This document shows positions 44,344 to 54,266 of a DNA stretch of 64,000 nucleotides, one piece after another. Below the pieces are notes generated by a model. It was not told the origin of the DNA. It saw only the letters and a program-made list of their open reading frames with translations, and searched no databases. The first letter of the stretch is position 1, and each line of letters begins with the position of its first letter. Source of the DNA: Sporichthyaceae bacterium. GTDB lineage: Bacteria > Actinomycetota > Actinomycetes > Sporichthyales > Sporichthyaceae. The position numbers and the translations under genes are program-made. The stretch spans positions 62,001 through 126,000 of the forward strand of contig DATASX010000117.1 in NCBI GenBank assembly GCA_036269075.1, written 5' to 3'.

Positions 44344-44933
44344 GGATGCCCCGCGGCGAGGGATGCGAACCTCGGGCCGAGGTTCACACAATCGGGGCCC
44401 GAAACCACGGTGTTGGCGGCAATCGCACCGTCCACCACGGTCATCGGCCGCGCCAACGAGCTACGTCCGATCCGGGAGCCGCCCAGCACGATGCAGCGGG
44501 AGGTGATCCAGACGCCGTCCTCGACATGAATCGGACGAGTCAGCAGAGCCATGTCCCGTCGGTGCGCGTGGCTGCCCGTGGTCAACATGGTCTCCTGCGA
44601 GATAACCACGTCATGCCCGACATAAATGTGGTCCTGATTGTGGAACCAGACGCCTTCGCCGATCCAGCACCGGTCGCCGACGTGCAGTTTCCAGGGAAAT
44701 TTCACCCGGCTACGCGGTCGGAAGATCACGCCCCGACCGATCTGCGCCCCGAACGCACGCAGCACAGCCACGCGCAACCGCGAGCTGATCTGGAGGGGGT
44801 TGGTGAGGAACAGCACTTCGCAGATTCCCCAGAGATAAACGACGGCGGTGGGTTTTCCCCAAGCAACTCGCTCGCCTGGCGCCAGCGAGAGATCGAGAAC
44901 CGGTACGTCGTTCGCCACCGCATTGCGCGTCAT
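44340..44933 (-). CDS. WcaF-like sugar O-acetyltransferase
   Basis: This 197-residue protein has the left-handed beta-helix of hexapeptide-repeat acyltransferases, with repeats such as IGRGVIFRPRSRVKFPWKLH, VGDRCWIGEGVWF and VEDGVWITSRCIVLGG. A catalytic-type His lies in TTGSHAHRRDM. It resembles WcaF from colanic acid clusters, which acetylates a fucose residue. GGAGGGGG precedes ATG 44933. It is coupled to the GT4 gene downstream. A TAAACT box at 44962-44967 on the minus strand could start a transcript with a short leader. Confidence 0.85.
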   Translation of the reverse strand: MTRNAVANDVPVLDLSLAPGERVAWGKPTAVVYLWGICEVLFLTNPLQISSRLRVAVLRAFGAQIGRGVIFRPRSRVKFPWKLHVGDRCWIGEGVWFHNQDHIYVGHDVVISQETMLTTGSHAHRRDMALLTRPIHVEDGVWITSRCIVLGGSRIGRSSLARPMTVVDGAIAANTVVSGPDCVNLGPRFASLAAGHP

Positions 44934-45021
44934 GCGAACCCCCTCCGCATAGCCGAAGCCGAGTTTAGTGTCGGCGGACCATGAGGATCTCCCGCTAGGC
45001 CGTTCGAGCGGCGCAGGACAC

Positions 45022-46572
45022 TCAGCACGCGCCCCGCGCTGAAATAACCGCCCGAAAGGTCCGGGCCAGGATCAGCAGGTCGTAACTCAACGACCAGTTC
45101 TCGACGTATCTCAGGTCCAGCATCTCGGTCTGGGCCCACGTCAGGCTCGATCGACCGCTCACCTGCCACAGACCCGTCATCCCCGGCCTTACCAGCAACC
45201 GTCGACGCATGTCGGCGGAGTACTCCGAAACCTCCTCCGGCAAGGGCGGACGCGGACCGACCAATGACATCTCGCCACGCAGGACATTGAGCAATTGAGG
45301 CAGTTCATCGATCGAGTAGCGCCGCAGGATTTGACCGATCGGGGTCACCCGCGGGTCCTGGACGATCTTGAACAGGACGCCGCCGCTCTCGTTGTGATGC
45401 AGCAATTCGGCCTTGCGCGATTCCGCGTCGACGGTCATCGTGCGGAGCTTCAGAATGCGGAACTGCCGGCCACCACGCCCGACCCGGGTCTGACAGAAGA
45501 ACGGCGAACCGCCGTCGTGGCTCCAGATCGCAAATCCCACCACGGCGAGCAGAGGCGCTACGAGAACCAGGCCGACTAGGGAGCCCAGGCGGTCGAAGCC
45601 GCCCTTGAGCACGCGCGCCGGACCGGACAGGCGAACTCCGGCGACCTGAACCATCGGAGCGTGACCGATCGAACGGACCGAGACGCGGTGGCGCAAAGTC
45701 TCGGTGATGCCTGCGCAAGCAACCCATTCCACGCCCGCGGTCTCCAACCGCCAGGCCAGCCGCCGCAATCGCTCACCCGAGAGGCCCGACCCGGGAAGGA
45801 TCATTACGAGGTCCGGACCGGTCACGGCGAGCAGCGCTTCGAGGTCCTCGACCCGACCGCTCAGTACGTCGGGATCGGCGTCGATCTCGACATCCAACCC
45901 GGCGGTGTCCGACAGGCAGTAGCCGACGATCTCGATCCCGTGGTCCGGCGCGGTCCGCAATCTGCTCGCCCGGTCAGTCACCGTCTCCGCCGATCCGATC
46001 AGGATCGTTCGCTGCCTGCACCGGCCGCGCACCCGGGCGCGGCGCAACCAACCCAGGAGCAGCCAACGGCAGACCAGGCTTGCGCACACGACCAGCAGCA
46101 GCCCCGCCAGCCAGGTGCGATGCGGCTGGACATCGGCGACGATGGGCCCACCGGCCAGCAACCCCAACAGCCAGACCGCCGCGACCGGGACGGCTCGCGG
46201 ACCAGTGCCACCGGGGTCCAACGTTTGGCTCAGGTAGCCGTGGTGCACGGCCACCAGCGCGATCCAGACCAGCACAGTCGGCACGAGAGCAACGGCGAAC
46301 CAGTGCCACCCAAGGTCCGGTTCCGACCACCTGACCAAGCTCAGCCCGAGCACGGCCGCCGCACTATCGGCGACAATGGTCGCCGACCGATACACCGACC
46401 GCCAGTCCCGCCGTCGGCCGGCGGGCGCCCCGAGCGACTCGGCCTGCGCTGCTGCGACCTGCCCGAGGGCCGACGCGTCCGGTTGCGGTACGACGACGGA
46501 AACCGTGGGGCGACGCGGAGCGGGCAGTTGCACCTCGACGCCCGAGGCGCCGACCAGAGGTTGTTGCGTCAT
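45022..46572 (-). CDS. Polyprenyl-phosphate glycosylphosphotransferase (WcaJ/WbaP family)
   Basis: This 516-residue membrane enzyme transfers sugar-1-phosphate to undecaprenyl phosphate and so starts repeat-unit synthesis. It has four or five N-terminal transmembrane helices (for example WHWFAVALVPTVLVWIALVA and TWLAGLLLVVCASLVCRWLL). A CoA-binding-like middle domain (RTILIGSAETVTDRASRL) follows. The C-terminal catalytic domain has FDRLGSLVGLVLVAPLLAVV, QTRVGRGGRQFRILKLRTM, the IDELPQLLNVLRGEMSLVGP block with a PRP motif and GLWQVSGRSSLTW. I use ATG 46572, with a GGGGGA sequence upstream; the extended start at 46704 runs into the DUF4012 gene end. Confidence 0.92.
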   Translation of the reverse strand: MTQQPLVGASGVEVQLPAPRRPTVSVVVPQPDASALGQVAAAQAESLGAPAGRRRDWRSVYRSATIVADSAAAVLGLSLVRWSEPDLGWHWFAVALVPTVLVWIALVAVHHGYLSQTLDPGGTGPRAVPVAAVWLLGLLAGGPIVADVQPHRTWLAGLLLVVCASLVCRWLLLGWLRRARVRGRCRQRTILIGSAETVTDRASRLRTAPDHGIEIVGYCLSDTAGLDVEIDADPDVLSGRVEDLEALLAVTGPDLVMILPGSGLSGERLRRLAWRLETAGVEWVACAGITETLRHRVSVRSIGHAPMVQVAGVRLSGPARVLKGGFDRLGSLVGLVLVAPLLAVVGFAIWSHDGGSPFFCQTRVGRGGRQFRILKLRTMTVDAESRKAELLHHNESGGVLFKIVQDPRVTPIGQILRRYSIDELPQLLNVLRGEMSLVGPRPPLPEEVSEYSADMRRRLLVRPGMTGLWQVSGRSSLTWAQTEMLDLRYVENWSLSYDLLILARTFRAVISARGAC

Positions 46573-46663
46573 AGGTCCCCCGTGATGCGTCCGCCGGCAC
46601 CGAGTACTGCGCGTGGCCGGTAGGCCGCGCGACCCGAAACCCTCGTGAGTCGACCGATCAAAT

Positions 46664-48679
46664 TCAACTGGAAGCAACTTCCCGGGGCGAGAGGTTTGGT
46701 GCACCGTCCGCCGGACGGCTCAACGAGCCCCGTCCCGGGATTGGCGCGACGGGGTTTTCCCGGGACGGTGCCGGCTTCCCGGATTGCTGCGCGCACCCGG
46801 CCTGACGGACCGTCACAGCCATCGGACGGACCAAGGGCTGGGGGGGAACCAAGGGGGTGCCCGGCGTAGCGGGCTCCTCGAGGTGCAGGACGATCCGTCG
46901 AGTTCGCTGACGTGGCAACTCGACATCCAAGCTGTACATCGGATGGCCGTGCTCCATGCCCGAGCCGACGAATTGCGGTCGTCCATCGAGCGTCGCGGCC
47001 GTCAACCTGCCGTTCACTGAGGCCGCGAAATACACCAGCACTCGGTTATCTCCAGAGCTGACCGCATATGGGTGCGAGTCACTGCGTGCCACCACGAAAG
47101 GACTGGTCACGTCGGACGGCACCGAGTTGCGAAGATCGATCGTCACCGTCACGACGCGAACGCCGTGGCACTGCCGCGCATCCCAGGTCAACGACCGATC
47201 CAAGTAGTAATCGAGCTTGTTGCCCCCGTCGTTCACCACGGTGAGCCCGGCGTAAGGGCCGCTCGTCTCAGGCACCGCGCCGGAGACCGGCAGGCGCAGG
47301 AGTTGCGACTCGACCGCAGGGTCGGCGGTCCAGACCAGCAGACGCCGATCGCGCACCGCTCTGGCCAGCGCCGTGAGCAGACCCAAGCCGTCGCCGTGCG
47401 AGTCAGCCATCCGTTTGGTGACCGCCTCGGCCACCTGGACCAGGAACCGCTTGCGCCCGGTGATGTCCGGTCCGAATCGGAGGTAAGCCGTGTTCTCCGT
47501 CAGCTGTACGACGTTGTCCGCGGATATGCTCGAACCGTCCGGCAACGTCGCGGGCCCGACAGTCGCCAGCAGATAACTGAGAACCTGCGGATCCACGGCT
47601 ACTGCGCCGTCGAGTCGCCGACCGGTCTTGGCCTGCCACATGGCCTGCCAGATCCGTGCGGCGTCGGGGAAATTCGGGCCCAGGTTGCTGTTCACGTACA
47701 ACTGTTCGCTTCCCGAGGCACGCCAAAGGGTGTCGTAGTCCCGACCGAGATCGACGTTCGCCGTGACGCCGGACAGGGCGACATCGGTGTAGAAGCTCTC
47801 GAATCGGATCTTGCCGTCGGCCACGTCCATGATGCCGAAAGCCCCGGGAAGGCCACCGGTGCCCCGGGCTTCCGCGTCGTTCTGGAAGGCGACGAAATAG
47901 CTGCGCGGCCCGCCTGCGCCCAGCAGCGCAGGTGCGATCTGCGCGGCGGTGTTGATCTGCCCGGCCCCGGCTCGCAGGTCCTCCAGTCGGTCCGCGAACA
48001 GGGCCCGAGCGTTGTCCACGGTGCCCCACCAGGTGCGCCTGGGCAGTCCGGCCACCGTGGCCGCAGCTTGCGAGACCGCCTTAGTCGCATCGGAGAGGAC
48101 CGGCATGACGCGCTGCAGTTCGGCAGTCGGGAGTCCGGCATCGGCCCCGCGTAGCCGGCCCGGGCCGACCAACGCGCCGACGGAAGTCAGGGCACGTGAC
48201 GCGGCGGTGGTCGTCCCGTCCGCCGCATCCGCTATGCCTCGGACCGAGCGCAACGGCGAGCCCAGCCAGGGAATGCGCGCTGCCGTTGCCCAAACCGGAC
48301 CACGGGTGAGTCGGTGGGCCTGCCGAGCCGAGCGGCTCATTCGCTGCAGGGTCGCTTCGGCACCGGCCACGTCACGGCGATCCAGGGCGGCGCGCAGGGC
48401 GACGGCATCCGAGCGCAGGTGCTCAAGGCTCCGTGCAGCCGGCACGCCCGTCACGACCAGCCACGCCAGCCCACAGATTGGTGTCGCCACAAGGATCCGC
48501 ACGGTAAGACGCCGACGGCGGCCGCGTGCGAAGGAGGCGTTCCGGACCGGTCGTCCGGTTCGTTGCCTCGGGAACGGAGGTCGGTTGCCGACCCGCGCCG
48601 ACTGTTCCTGCGCAGGAAGGTGTTCCCTTTCTTCCGGAAATGCTGTCAGGTAAGCGGGGTAGCGATCGTCGAAGGACAC
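46664..48679 (-). CDS. DUF4012 domain protein, membrane-anchored
   Basis: This 671-residue protein has a basic cytoplasmic start, one transmembrane helix at about 60-80 (VRILVATPICGLAWLVVTGV) and a large outside part. The DUF4012 domain covers about residues 240-600, including YFVAFQNDAEARGTGGLPGAFG. DUF4012 proteins occur in actinobacterial polysaccharide clusters, with unknown function. The middle also has a conserved VDPQVLSYLLATVGP stretch. The C-terminal 70 residues are Pro-rich. Its start overlaps the upstream glycosyltransferase by 34 nt. A CCGTCCCGGGA / TCCCGGGACGG inverted repeat lies in the coding end near 46732-46772. Confidence 0.85.
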   Translation of the reverse strand: MSFDDRYPAYLTAFPEEREHLPAQEQSARVGNRPPFPRQRTGRPVRNASFARGRRRRLTVRILVATPICGLAWLVVTGVPAARSLEHLRSDAVALRAALDRRDVAGAEATLQRMSRSARQAHRLTRGPVWATAARIPWLGSPLRSVRGIADAADGTTTAASRALTSVGALVGPGRLRGADAGLPTAELQRVMPVLSDATKAVSQAAATVAGLPRRTWWGTVDNARALFADRLEDLRAGAGQINTAAQIAPALLGAGGPRSYFVAFQNDAEARGTGGLPGAFGIMDVADGKIRFESFYTDVALSGVTANVDLGRDYDTLWRASGSEQLYVNSNLGPNFPDAARIWQAMWQAKTGRRLDGAVAVDPQVLSYLLATVGPATLPDGSSISADNVVQLTENTAYLRFGPDITGRKRFLVQVAEAVTKRMADSHGDGLGLLTALARAVRDRRLLVWTADPAVESQLLRLPVSGAVPETSGPYAGLTVVNDGGNKLDYYLDRSLTWDARQCHGVRVVTVTIDLRNSVPSDVTSPFVVARSDSHPYAVSSGDNRVLVYFAASVNGRLTAATLDGRPQFVGSGMEHGHPMYSLDVELPRQRTRRIVLHLEEPATPGTPLVPPQPLVRPMAVTVRQAGCAQQSGKPAPSRENPVAPIPGRGSLSRPADGAPNLSPREVASS

Positions 48680-49938
48680 AGAATCACCTCCATGTCACGC
48701 ATCGCCCGTCCGAAGCTCAGATTCCGGAGGGCGAAGTCGCGCTGCGACCGGCCGTATGCCGCGCAGCTTTCGGGGCAGGCCGCAAGTTCACGGATCAACT
48801 GGAGCAAAGCCGCCGGATCGCTGGGGGCGACCGGGGAGGGCGCGCCCGCCAAGCGCAATTCGGCCGCGGTTGCGCTGTCCGGGCGCACCGCTGCGGCCAC
48901 CGGACGGCCGCTCGAGAAGTAACTGGTGAGCTTGCTCGGCAGACTCATCTGCGCAACGCTCGGGCGCTCGTTCAACAGCAGGATGTCGGCCGCGTCCAAG
49001 ACCGATCCGTAGTCCGCGTCACTGCACAGTGGGCGGAACTCGAGATTGGGAAGCCCCGAAGCCGCAATGCGCAGGCGGTCGAACTGCGATCCATCCCCCA
49101 TCAACACCCAGCGCAGGCGCGGCTCGCCCTGAGCAAGTCGAGCGGCCTCGACAACGTTCTCGAGACCTTGCTTGAATCCCATGCTTCCGGTGTGGAGGAT
49201 CACGGTCGCGTCCTGGGACCAGCCGAAACTTGTCCGGGTCTGTTCTCGATCCGTCCGCGGCGCAGGCACCCGAGCCCAGTTGCGCACGGTGTGAATCCGG
49301 TTTCCCGGGACTCCGTAAGACTCCAATGTCGCACGGAAGTCATCGCTCACGACGACCAGTGCGTCGGCCCGCCGCAGCACCGACTGCTCCGACCGCGCGG
49401 CGACACCCGCCAACCGACGGCCTCCGGTCACGCCGCTCTGGAGCGAGGCGGGGCCGACCAGGTCCTGCACGATCAGCACCAACCTTGCCCCGTACCGCGC
49501 GGACATGGCGGCGGCGGCCGCTGCGCCGGCCAGCGCAGGACTGACCCCGACTACGACTGTCGGGCGGTGCCGGACAGGCACGCAGCAAACATGAGCCAGG
49601 AAGGATGCCTCATACATGGCACGGCGAGCGGCGTCCGGTTGCCCGGGCACGTAGTGCTTGACCCGAGTGATCGCCACCCGGCGGCGCTCCTCCCGGAAGA
49701 GCCGCCCGCGCCGGTAAGCCGGCGGCACCGACCAGTGGGGATAGGTGGGCAGACCCGTGACCACTTCCACGGACTGCACGCGCGTCGCCAAGTGTTCGGC
49801 CAGGGCAGTTGTGTACGGTCCGATACCCGTCGGCTCGGGCCAGTAATTGATGCCCACCAGCAGCACGCGCGCGGCGGCCGTCGCGTCGGCACGCCCCGCA
49901 CTGAGCTGGCCTCGATGTTTCTCGATGAGTCGTCTCAT
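48646..49938 (-). CDS. Family 4 glycosyltransferase (WbuB/WcaI-like)
   Basis: This 430-residue GT-B enzyme begins after a short basic leader with RVLLVGINYWPEPTGIGPYT, the typical start of WcaI/WbuB transferases of colanic acid and fucosamine polymers. The C-terminal domain shows VILHTGSMGFKQGLENVVEA, RWVLMGDGSQFDRL and the late LPSKLTSYFSSGRPVAAAV. In colanic acid WcaI adds fucose, which would fit the nearby gmd and fcl; the exact sugar is inferred. I use ATG 49938, which overlaps the fcl stop as ATGA, and not the longer frame to 50076. It is coupled to DUF4012 downstream by overlap. Confidence 0.88.
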   Translation of the reverse strand: MRRLIEKHRGQLSAGRADATAAARVLLVGINYWPEPTGIGPYTTALAEHLATRVQSVEVVTGLPTYPHWSVPPAYRRGRLFREERRRVAITRVKHYVPGQPDAARRAMYEASFLAHVCCVPVRHRPTVVVGVSPALAGAAAAAAMSARYGARLVLIVQDLVGPASLQSGVTGGRRLAGVAARSEQSVLRRADALVVVSDDFRATLESYGVPGNRIHTVRNWARVPAPRTDREQTRTSFGWSQDATVILHTGSMGFKQGLENVVEAARLAQGEPRLRWVLMGDGSQFDRLRIAASGLPNLEFRPLCSDADYGSVLDAADILLLNERPSVAQMSLPSKLTSYFSSGRPVAAAVRPDSATAAELRLAGAPSPVAPSDPAALLQLIRELAACPESCAAYGRSQRDFALRNLSFGRAMRDMEVILCPSTIATPLT

Positions 49939-50867
49939 GCGACGTTCCCCAGGAACCAGCGGTAGGTCGACTCCAGACCGTCCGGCAAGGAGATTTCCGG
50001 CTTCCAACCCAGTTGTTCGATGCGCCTGACATCCAACAGCTTCCGGGGAGTTCCGTCGGGCTTGTCGGCGTCCCACTCGATCTCGCCCCGCCAGCCGACT
50101 ACCCGACCCACCTCCTGCGCCAGTTCGGCGATCGTCAGGTCCGCGCCGACCCCGATGTTGATGGCCAGGTCGCCGTCGTAGTCATCCAGCAGCACGAGAC
50201 AAGCCCGGGCCAAGTCGTCGACGTGCAGGAACTCCCGACGCGGGGTACCGGTTCCCCACAACGTGATCCGGTCGGCACCGTTGGTCGCAGCGTCGTGAAA
50301 CTTTCGGATCATCCCGGGCAGCACGTGGCTGCTGATCGGGTCGAAGTTGTCCCCTGGCCCGTACAGGTTCGTGGGCATGGCGCTGATGTAGGGCAACGCA
50401 TACTGCTTGCGCAGCGCCTGAACGTGTTGCAGGCCCGCGATCTTGGCCAGCGCGTAGGCGGAATTGGTCTCCTCGAGCGGACCGGTCAGCAGGCACTCCT
50501 CGGCGATCGGCTGCAGCGCATTCTTCGGGTAGATGCAACTCGAGCCGAGGAACAACAACTTCCGCACGCCCAGCCGGGCTGCCGCATCCATCACGTTCAC
50601 CTGGATCCGCAGGTTGTCGGACAGGAACTCGGCCGGTCGAGCGCTGTTGGCCAGAATTCCGCCCACCCGGGCCGCGGCCAGTACCACGTACTCCGGACGA
50701 ATCCGCTGGTACCAGGACTCGACGGACTGATGGTCCCTCAGATCCAATTCAGAGCTGTAAGCACCGACCAGGTTCGAGAACCCAGCCGCAACCAGGTGAC
50801 GCCAGATCGCCGATCCGACCAATCCTCGGTGACCAGCCACGTGGACGACAGCTTCTCGAGAGATCAT
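49935..50867 (-). CDS. fcl: GDP-L-fucose synthase
   Basis: This 310-residue epimerase/reductase converts GDP-4-keto-6-deoxymannose to GDP-L-fucose with NADPH. The cofactor motif is VHVAGHRGLVGSAIWRHL. The catalytic Ser is in LGSSCIYPKNALQPI, and Tyr/Lys in SAYALAKIAGLQ. The NLYGPGDNFDP block and REFLHVDDLARACL are family marks. ATG 50867 overlaps the stop of the upstream polymerase gene (ATGA); the longer frame to 50942 is unlikely. It completes the GDP-fucose pathway with gmd at 40481, split onto the opposite strand. Confidence 0.96.
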   Translation of the reverse strand: MISREAVVHVAGHRGLVGSAIWRHLVAAGFSNLVGAYSSELDLRDHQSVESWYQRIRPEYVVLAAARVGGILANSARPAEFLSDNLRIQVNVMDAAARLGVRKLLFLGSSCIYPKNALQPIAEECLLTGPLEETNSAYALAKIAGLQHVQALRKQYALPYISAMPTNLYGPGDNFDPISSHVLPGMIRKFHDAATNGADRITLWGTGTPRREFLHVDDLARACLVLLDDYDGDLAINIGVGADLTIAELAQEVGRVVGWRGEIEWDADKPDGTPRKLLDVRRIEQLGWKPEISLPDGLESTYRWFLGNVA

Positions 50868-52285
50868 CTTCCCGCCTGCCAATCCGAGCGCGGTGGGAGA
50901 GCCGAGGATGCGCTGGGGTCCGGGCCACACGTGGGCCAGCAACGCAACAGGAGAACCAGCGCACCCAGATCCCAGAAGTACCGAAGATCAGAACGGAGGT
51001 TGTACTCGAGCAGGCCTACGGAAAGGAAAATGGTCAGCGCGCTGCCGACCACAAATCCGCCGGTGGAGCGAAGGCCAGGCAACGCCGCGATCGCCCGTTG
51101 CGCGGCGGTGAGTCCCGCGCCCAGCAACAGGAATACAGCGACCAGCCACCCGTAACCGGACGAGGCAAGTTCGCCGAGACCGCTGAAGGGCACCGCGCTG
51201 TTCACTCGCAACCCGCTCTTGATGTCCTCCCAGTCCGTGAACTGGCCCGGCAGCGGATCGAGGCTGGTGATCAGGGCTTTCCGGGGAAAGTGCTCCTGGG
51301 TGGCGACTACACCGGTCAGCGGCACGGAGAACAACAGATTTCCCAAAACCGAATAAGGCTCCGACACGAATGCCGAGCCAGGATCGTGGGCCAACTGGTG
51401 GGCGTAAGGGATCAGGCCGGCCGAATCCCCAGCATCGCCACGTAGGGCCAACGGCAATTGGAACAGGAAAGCCGTGGCCAGGGCCGTGACCAGGACGGTC
51501 CGCCGCCGGATGCGTCGCCCGGTGGCGAAGGCCCCGATCAGCAGGCAGACCGGCAACAGGCCGATCCCACGGGTGTCCCGGGACAACGCCAACCCGAAAT
51601 AGACAACCAGCATTGCGACGCCGATGGATCGTGCGGATTTCCGGTTCGGGTCGAACACCACCAATGCCGCCAGAGTCATGCCGATGGGGGTCAGCAACGA
51701 ACCGGCCTTGATCAGCAGCACTGGGCCGCCGACGGTCTGATATCCGGTACGGATCAGGACTTCGTGCCATCCCTGCCCGACGACGTGCAGGACTATCGGG
51801 ACCGAGCCGGTCGACAGCAGGACCCAGCTCCCCACCGGTCGGGTCAGCCGGGGCAGGCGGATCGCGGTGGGGCGTCCCGGACGGGCCGCCACCAAGGCGC
51901 CCGTCCAGAGGCAGAGGCTCGCCGTGGCGAACGTGATCGCCGCGGCACGGTACGTTCCCGCGTCGGTGGTCAGCACCCTGGACGACGCGTCGCCTTTGTC
52001 GGCCACCGCGTCGAAGAAGTAGTACCCGGCCGCGCCAACCGAGTTCAGAACGGCGATCACCAGGGCGGCCAACGGCACTGCCTCCCGGGTCGACGCCCGC
52101 AGCGCGCCGACCTGAACCGCGGTGACGGCACCGGTCAACGCCAGCATCAGCGCATGAGAATTCGGCCATGCCAGCTCGCCGATCGCTCCGGCACAGGCAA
52201 CCATGCACGGTCCAACCGCCATCCAGCGGGAGGCTGAAACCGTCGCCCCCCGGACGGGGGCGGGCGCGTCGAGTACGTGGGTCAT
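50864..52285 (-). CDS. Polysaccharide polymerase candidate (Wzy-like)
   Basis: This 473-residue protein has about 11-12 hydrophobic helices and a larger outside loop around HQLAHDPGSAFVSEPYS to DWEDIKSGLRVNS. It has no strong motif, as is normal for Wzy proteins. Typical helices are HALMLALTGAVTAVQVGAL, VLVTALATAFLFQLPLAL and GWLVAVFLLLGAGL. The topology, the RDTRGIGLLPVC loop and its place between Wzc and Fcl suggest repeat-unit polymerisation, but an O-antigen ligase function cannot be excluded. It starts 143 nt after the Wzc-like gene and is coupled to fcl. Confidence 0.72.
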   Translation of the reverse strand: MTHVLDAPAPVRGATVSASRWMAVGPCMVACAGAIGELAWPNSHALMLALTGAVTAVQVGALRASTREAVPLAALVIAVLNSVGAAGYYFFDAVADKGDASSRVLTTDAGTYRAAAITFATASLCLWTGALVAARPGRPTAIRLPRLTRPVGSWVLLSTGSVPIVLHVVGQGWHEVLIRTGYQTVGGPVLLIKAGSLLTPIGMTLAALVVFDPNRKSARSIGVAMLVVYFGLALSRDTRGIGLLPVCLLIGAFATGRRIRRRTVLVTALATAFLFQLPLALRGDAGDSAGLIPYAHQLAHDPGSAFVSEPYSVLGNLLFSVPLTGVVATQEHFPRKALITSLDPLPGQFTDWEDIKSGLRVNSAVPFSGLGELASSGYGWLVAVFLLLGAGLTAAQRAIAALPGLRSTGGFVVGSALTIFLSVGLLEYNLRSDLRYFWDLGALVLLLRCWPTCGPDPSASSALPPRSDWQAGR

Positions 52286-52428
52286 GGCCTTCGTCCAGAG
52301 GGAGTCGATTCGTGACGACGCTCTTCCGGTGTTCGGCCGGAACAGCTGCGGTGGAGGCTGCGCGCGCCGTTCGCCGACGCGCTATCGGCCGATGTGCCGC
52401 CGGTACGGCCGCAGTCACTTCCGACGGA

Positions 52429-53985
52429 TCACCATCGGCCGGGCTCGTTAGGGCGACGCTCGCCGAGGCTGGAGAGGATGTCGTCGACCGACCGCTCGGC
52501 TCTCGAGTAAGTCCGCGGGCCAGGCACCGAGGTGGCCACCGCAGGCGGGTCCGCCGCGACGGCGCTGGCGGCCGGCGGTCCGAGGGGCGGTGGCGGCGCC
52601 GTCCCTCGCAGGCCGTCGGGTGCCCGGCGTGCGACCGAGCGGCTGTACTCGCTGTTCTGGGTGTACCGGTATTCGTAGGAGCCCGCCTGGCTGGCGCGGG
52701 ACATCGACAGGACGACACCGAAGATTGGCGCGGAGACGCGGCGGATCGTCTGCGCAGCTGCGGTGACCTGGTCGGTCCGGACTCGTCCGGACCGGGCCAC
52801 CAGCACGACCCCGTCGCACTTCGCGGCGAGCACGGCCGCGTCTGCCACTGGCAGGGTCGGGGTCACGTCGAAGATCACCGTGTTGTACCGCGCCCGAAGC
52901 TCGTCCAGCAGCGCCGCCATCTTCGAGGAGGCAAGCATTTCGCTGGGATTGGGTGGCAAGGCTCCGGCTCCCAGGAAGTCCAGCAGACCCCCGCGCCACG
53001 GCTGCAGTGCAAGGTCGAGCGAGACCTGCCCGGTGAGCACGGTGGTCAGTCCGACCGCGTTCTCCACGCCCATGTACTCCGCCGCCTTCGGGCGTCGCAG
53101 GTCCGCCTCGACTATCGCAACCCGGCTGCCCGCTTGGGCCAGCGCCAAGGCGAGGTTGCAGGCGGTTACCGTCTTGCCCTCGTCGGGCAAAGCGCTGGTG
53201 ACGACGATCAGTCGATTCGAACGGTCGAGGTCGACGTACTCGAGGTTCGTCCGCAGCTGCCGGAAGGTCTCGGCCAACGGTGAGTGCGGCTGGTCGTGCA
53301 CGATCAGCGGACGCAACCGGACGGTCGGGTCATACTGGGTCACTCCGAGCACCGGCGCCTGGACCAGGTCGCCCAATGCCTCCGACGACTTGACGGTGCG
53401 ATCCATCGTGTGCCGAGCAACCGCGGCGAACATCCCCAGCAACAGACCCAGCAGCAGCCCGAGCGACATGTCCGTCTTCTTGCGCGGCGAGACCGGAGCG
53501 ACGGGTAGGTCGGCAGCCTGCACCTGGCGGGCAACCACCAATTGTTCGCCCGAGGTCGGTCGCTCGAGATCCGCCACCAGGTCGCCGAACGCGCCGGCGG
53601 CTGCATCGACCAACGTCTGCGCACGCTTCGGCGAGTCGTCTTGGACACTCAGGGTGAGCAGGACCGTGCCAGATTGGGCGGAAGCGGAGATCGCACCGGG
53701 CGCCACCGGAAATCCGACGCGACGGGAGACCTCCTCCCGGATCCTTCGGCTGCTCGCAAGATCGATGTACGACTTGATCTTCTGTTCGGACAGCAGCGAG
53801 CCCTGCAGGGCCTGATTGGCGTCCCGCGACTGGTCCGGCGTGGAAATGAAGAATGTGGTGCTGGCCTGGTATTCCGGGGTCGAGAGAAACGCTGCGGCCG
53901 ACCCGAGACCAAGGCCCAGGACGGTACCGAGCAGCACCAAGAGCCAACGTTCGCGAATGACCGACACGTAGTCCTGGAAGTTCAT
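52429..53985 (-). CDS. Polysaccharide co-polymerase / tyrosine autokinase (Wzc-CapB type)
   Basis: This 518-residue protein joins a Wzz-like chain-length domain to a BY-kinase. The first transmembrane helix is at about 16-33 (LLVLLGTVLGLGLGSAAAF) and the second near 175-192 (MSLGLLLGLLLGMFAAVA). The kinase has Walker A VTSALPDEGKTVTACNLALA, Walker A' IVEADLRRPKAAEY and Walker B NTVIFDVTPTLPVADAA. The C-terminal end has a Tyr cluster (YEYRYTQNSEYSRS), the expected autophosphorylation sites. ATG 53985 has GGAGGA 5 nt upstream. With the Wzb-like phosphatase at 38722 it would regulate polymer length and export. Confidence 0.93.
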   Translation of the reverse strand: MNFQDYVSVIRERWLLVLLGTVLGLGLGSAAAFLSTPEYQASTTFFISTPDQSRDANQALQGSLLSEQKIKSYIDLASSRRIREEVSRRVGFPVAPGAISASAQSGTVLLTLSVQDDSPKRAQTLVDAAAGAFGDLVADLERPTSGEQLVVARQVQAADLPVAPVSPRKKTDMSLGLLLGLLLGMFAAVARHTMDRTVKSSEALGDLVQAPVLGVTQYDPTVRLRPLIVHDQPHSPLAETFRQLRTNLEYVDLDRSNRLIVVTSALPDEGKTVTACNLALALAQAGSRVAIVEADLRRPKAAEYMGVENAVGLTTVLTGQVSLDLALQPWRGGLLDFLGAGALPPNPSEMLASSKMAALLDELRARYNTVIFDVTPTLPVADAAVLAAKCDGVVLVARSGRVRTDQVTAAAQTIRRVSAPIFGVVLSMSRASQAGSYEYRYTQNSEYSRSVARRAPDGLRGTAPPPPLGPPAASAVAADPPAVATSVPGPRTYSRAERSVDDILSSLGERRPNEPGRW

Positions 53986-54266
53986 GCAGATCCTCCGCAG
54001 TTCCTCACGTGCCCACGGTGTGACGGCCACGTAGCCGCTCCGAAGATCATGGTTTATCCGAATACGCCGGCGGTTGGTCGCTGAGCCGAACGGATGAAAC
54101 GGTCCAGGTTGGGGGCGTTTCTTCGCCAGGTGTGGCGAAAGGTGTCCCGTCCGCAGCCCTCGTCGATCGACCGTGCGACGCTGCGGCGAAGAGTCGGCTG
54201 CCCCCGCCGCCGATCTGCCCTATCTGACAGCCGTCGGCCTCCAGCGGCCTGTCGGTCAGGCGAACG
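53986..54266. other. Gap upstream of Wzc-like gene
   Basis: A 281-nt region between the methyltransferase stop and the Wzc-like start. An inverted repeat TTCGCCAGGTGTGGCGAA at 54121-54138 is present. The gap may hold a second promoter for the downstream polysaccharide genes. No gene is evident. Confidence 0.4.

Noticed and set aside
46732-46772. Inverted repeat as a terminator inside the DUF4012 gene
   Set aside because: It lies in the coding end, before the stop at 46664. It might affect transcription, but no T-tract supports termination.
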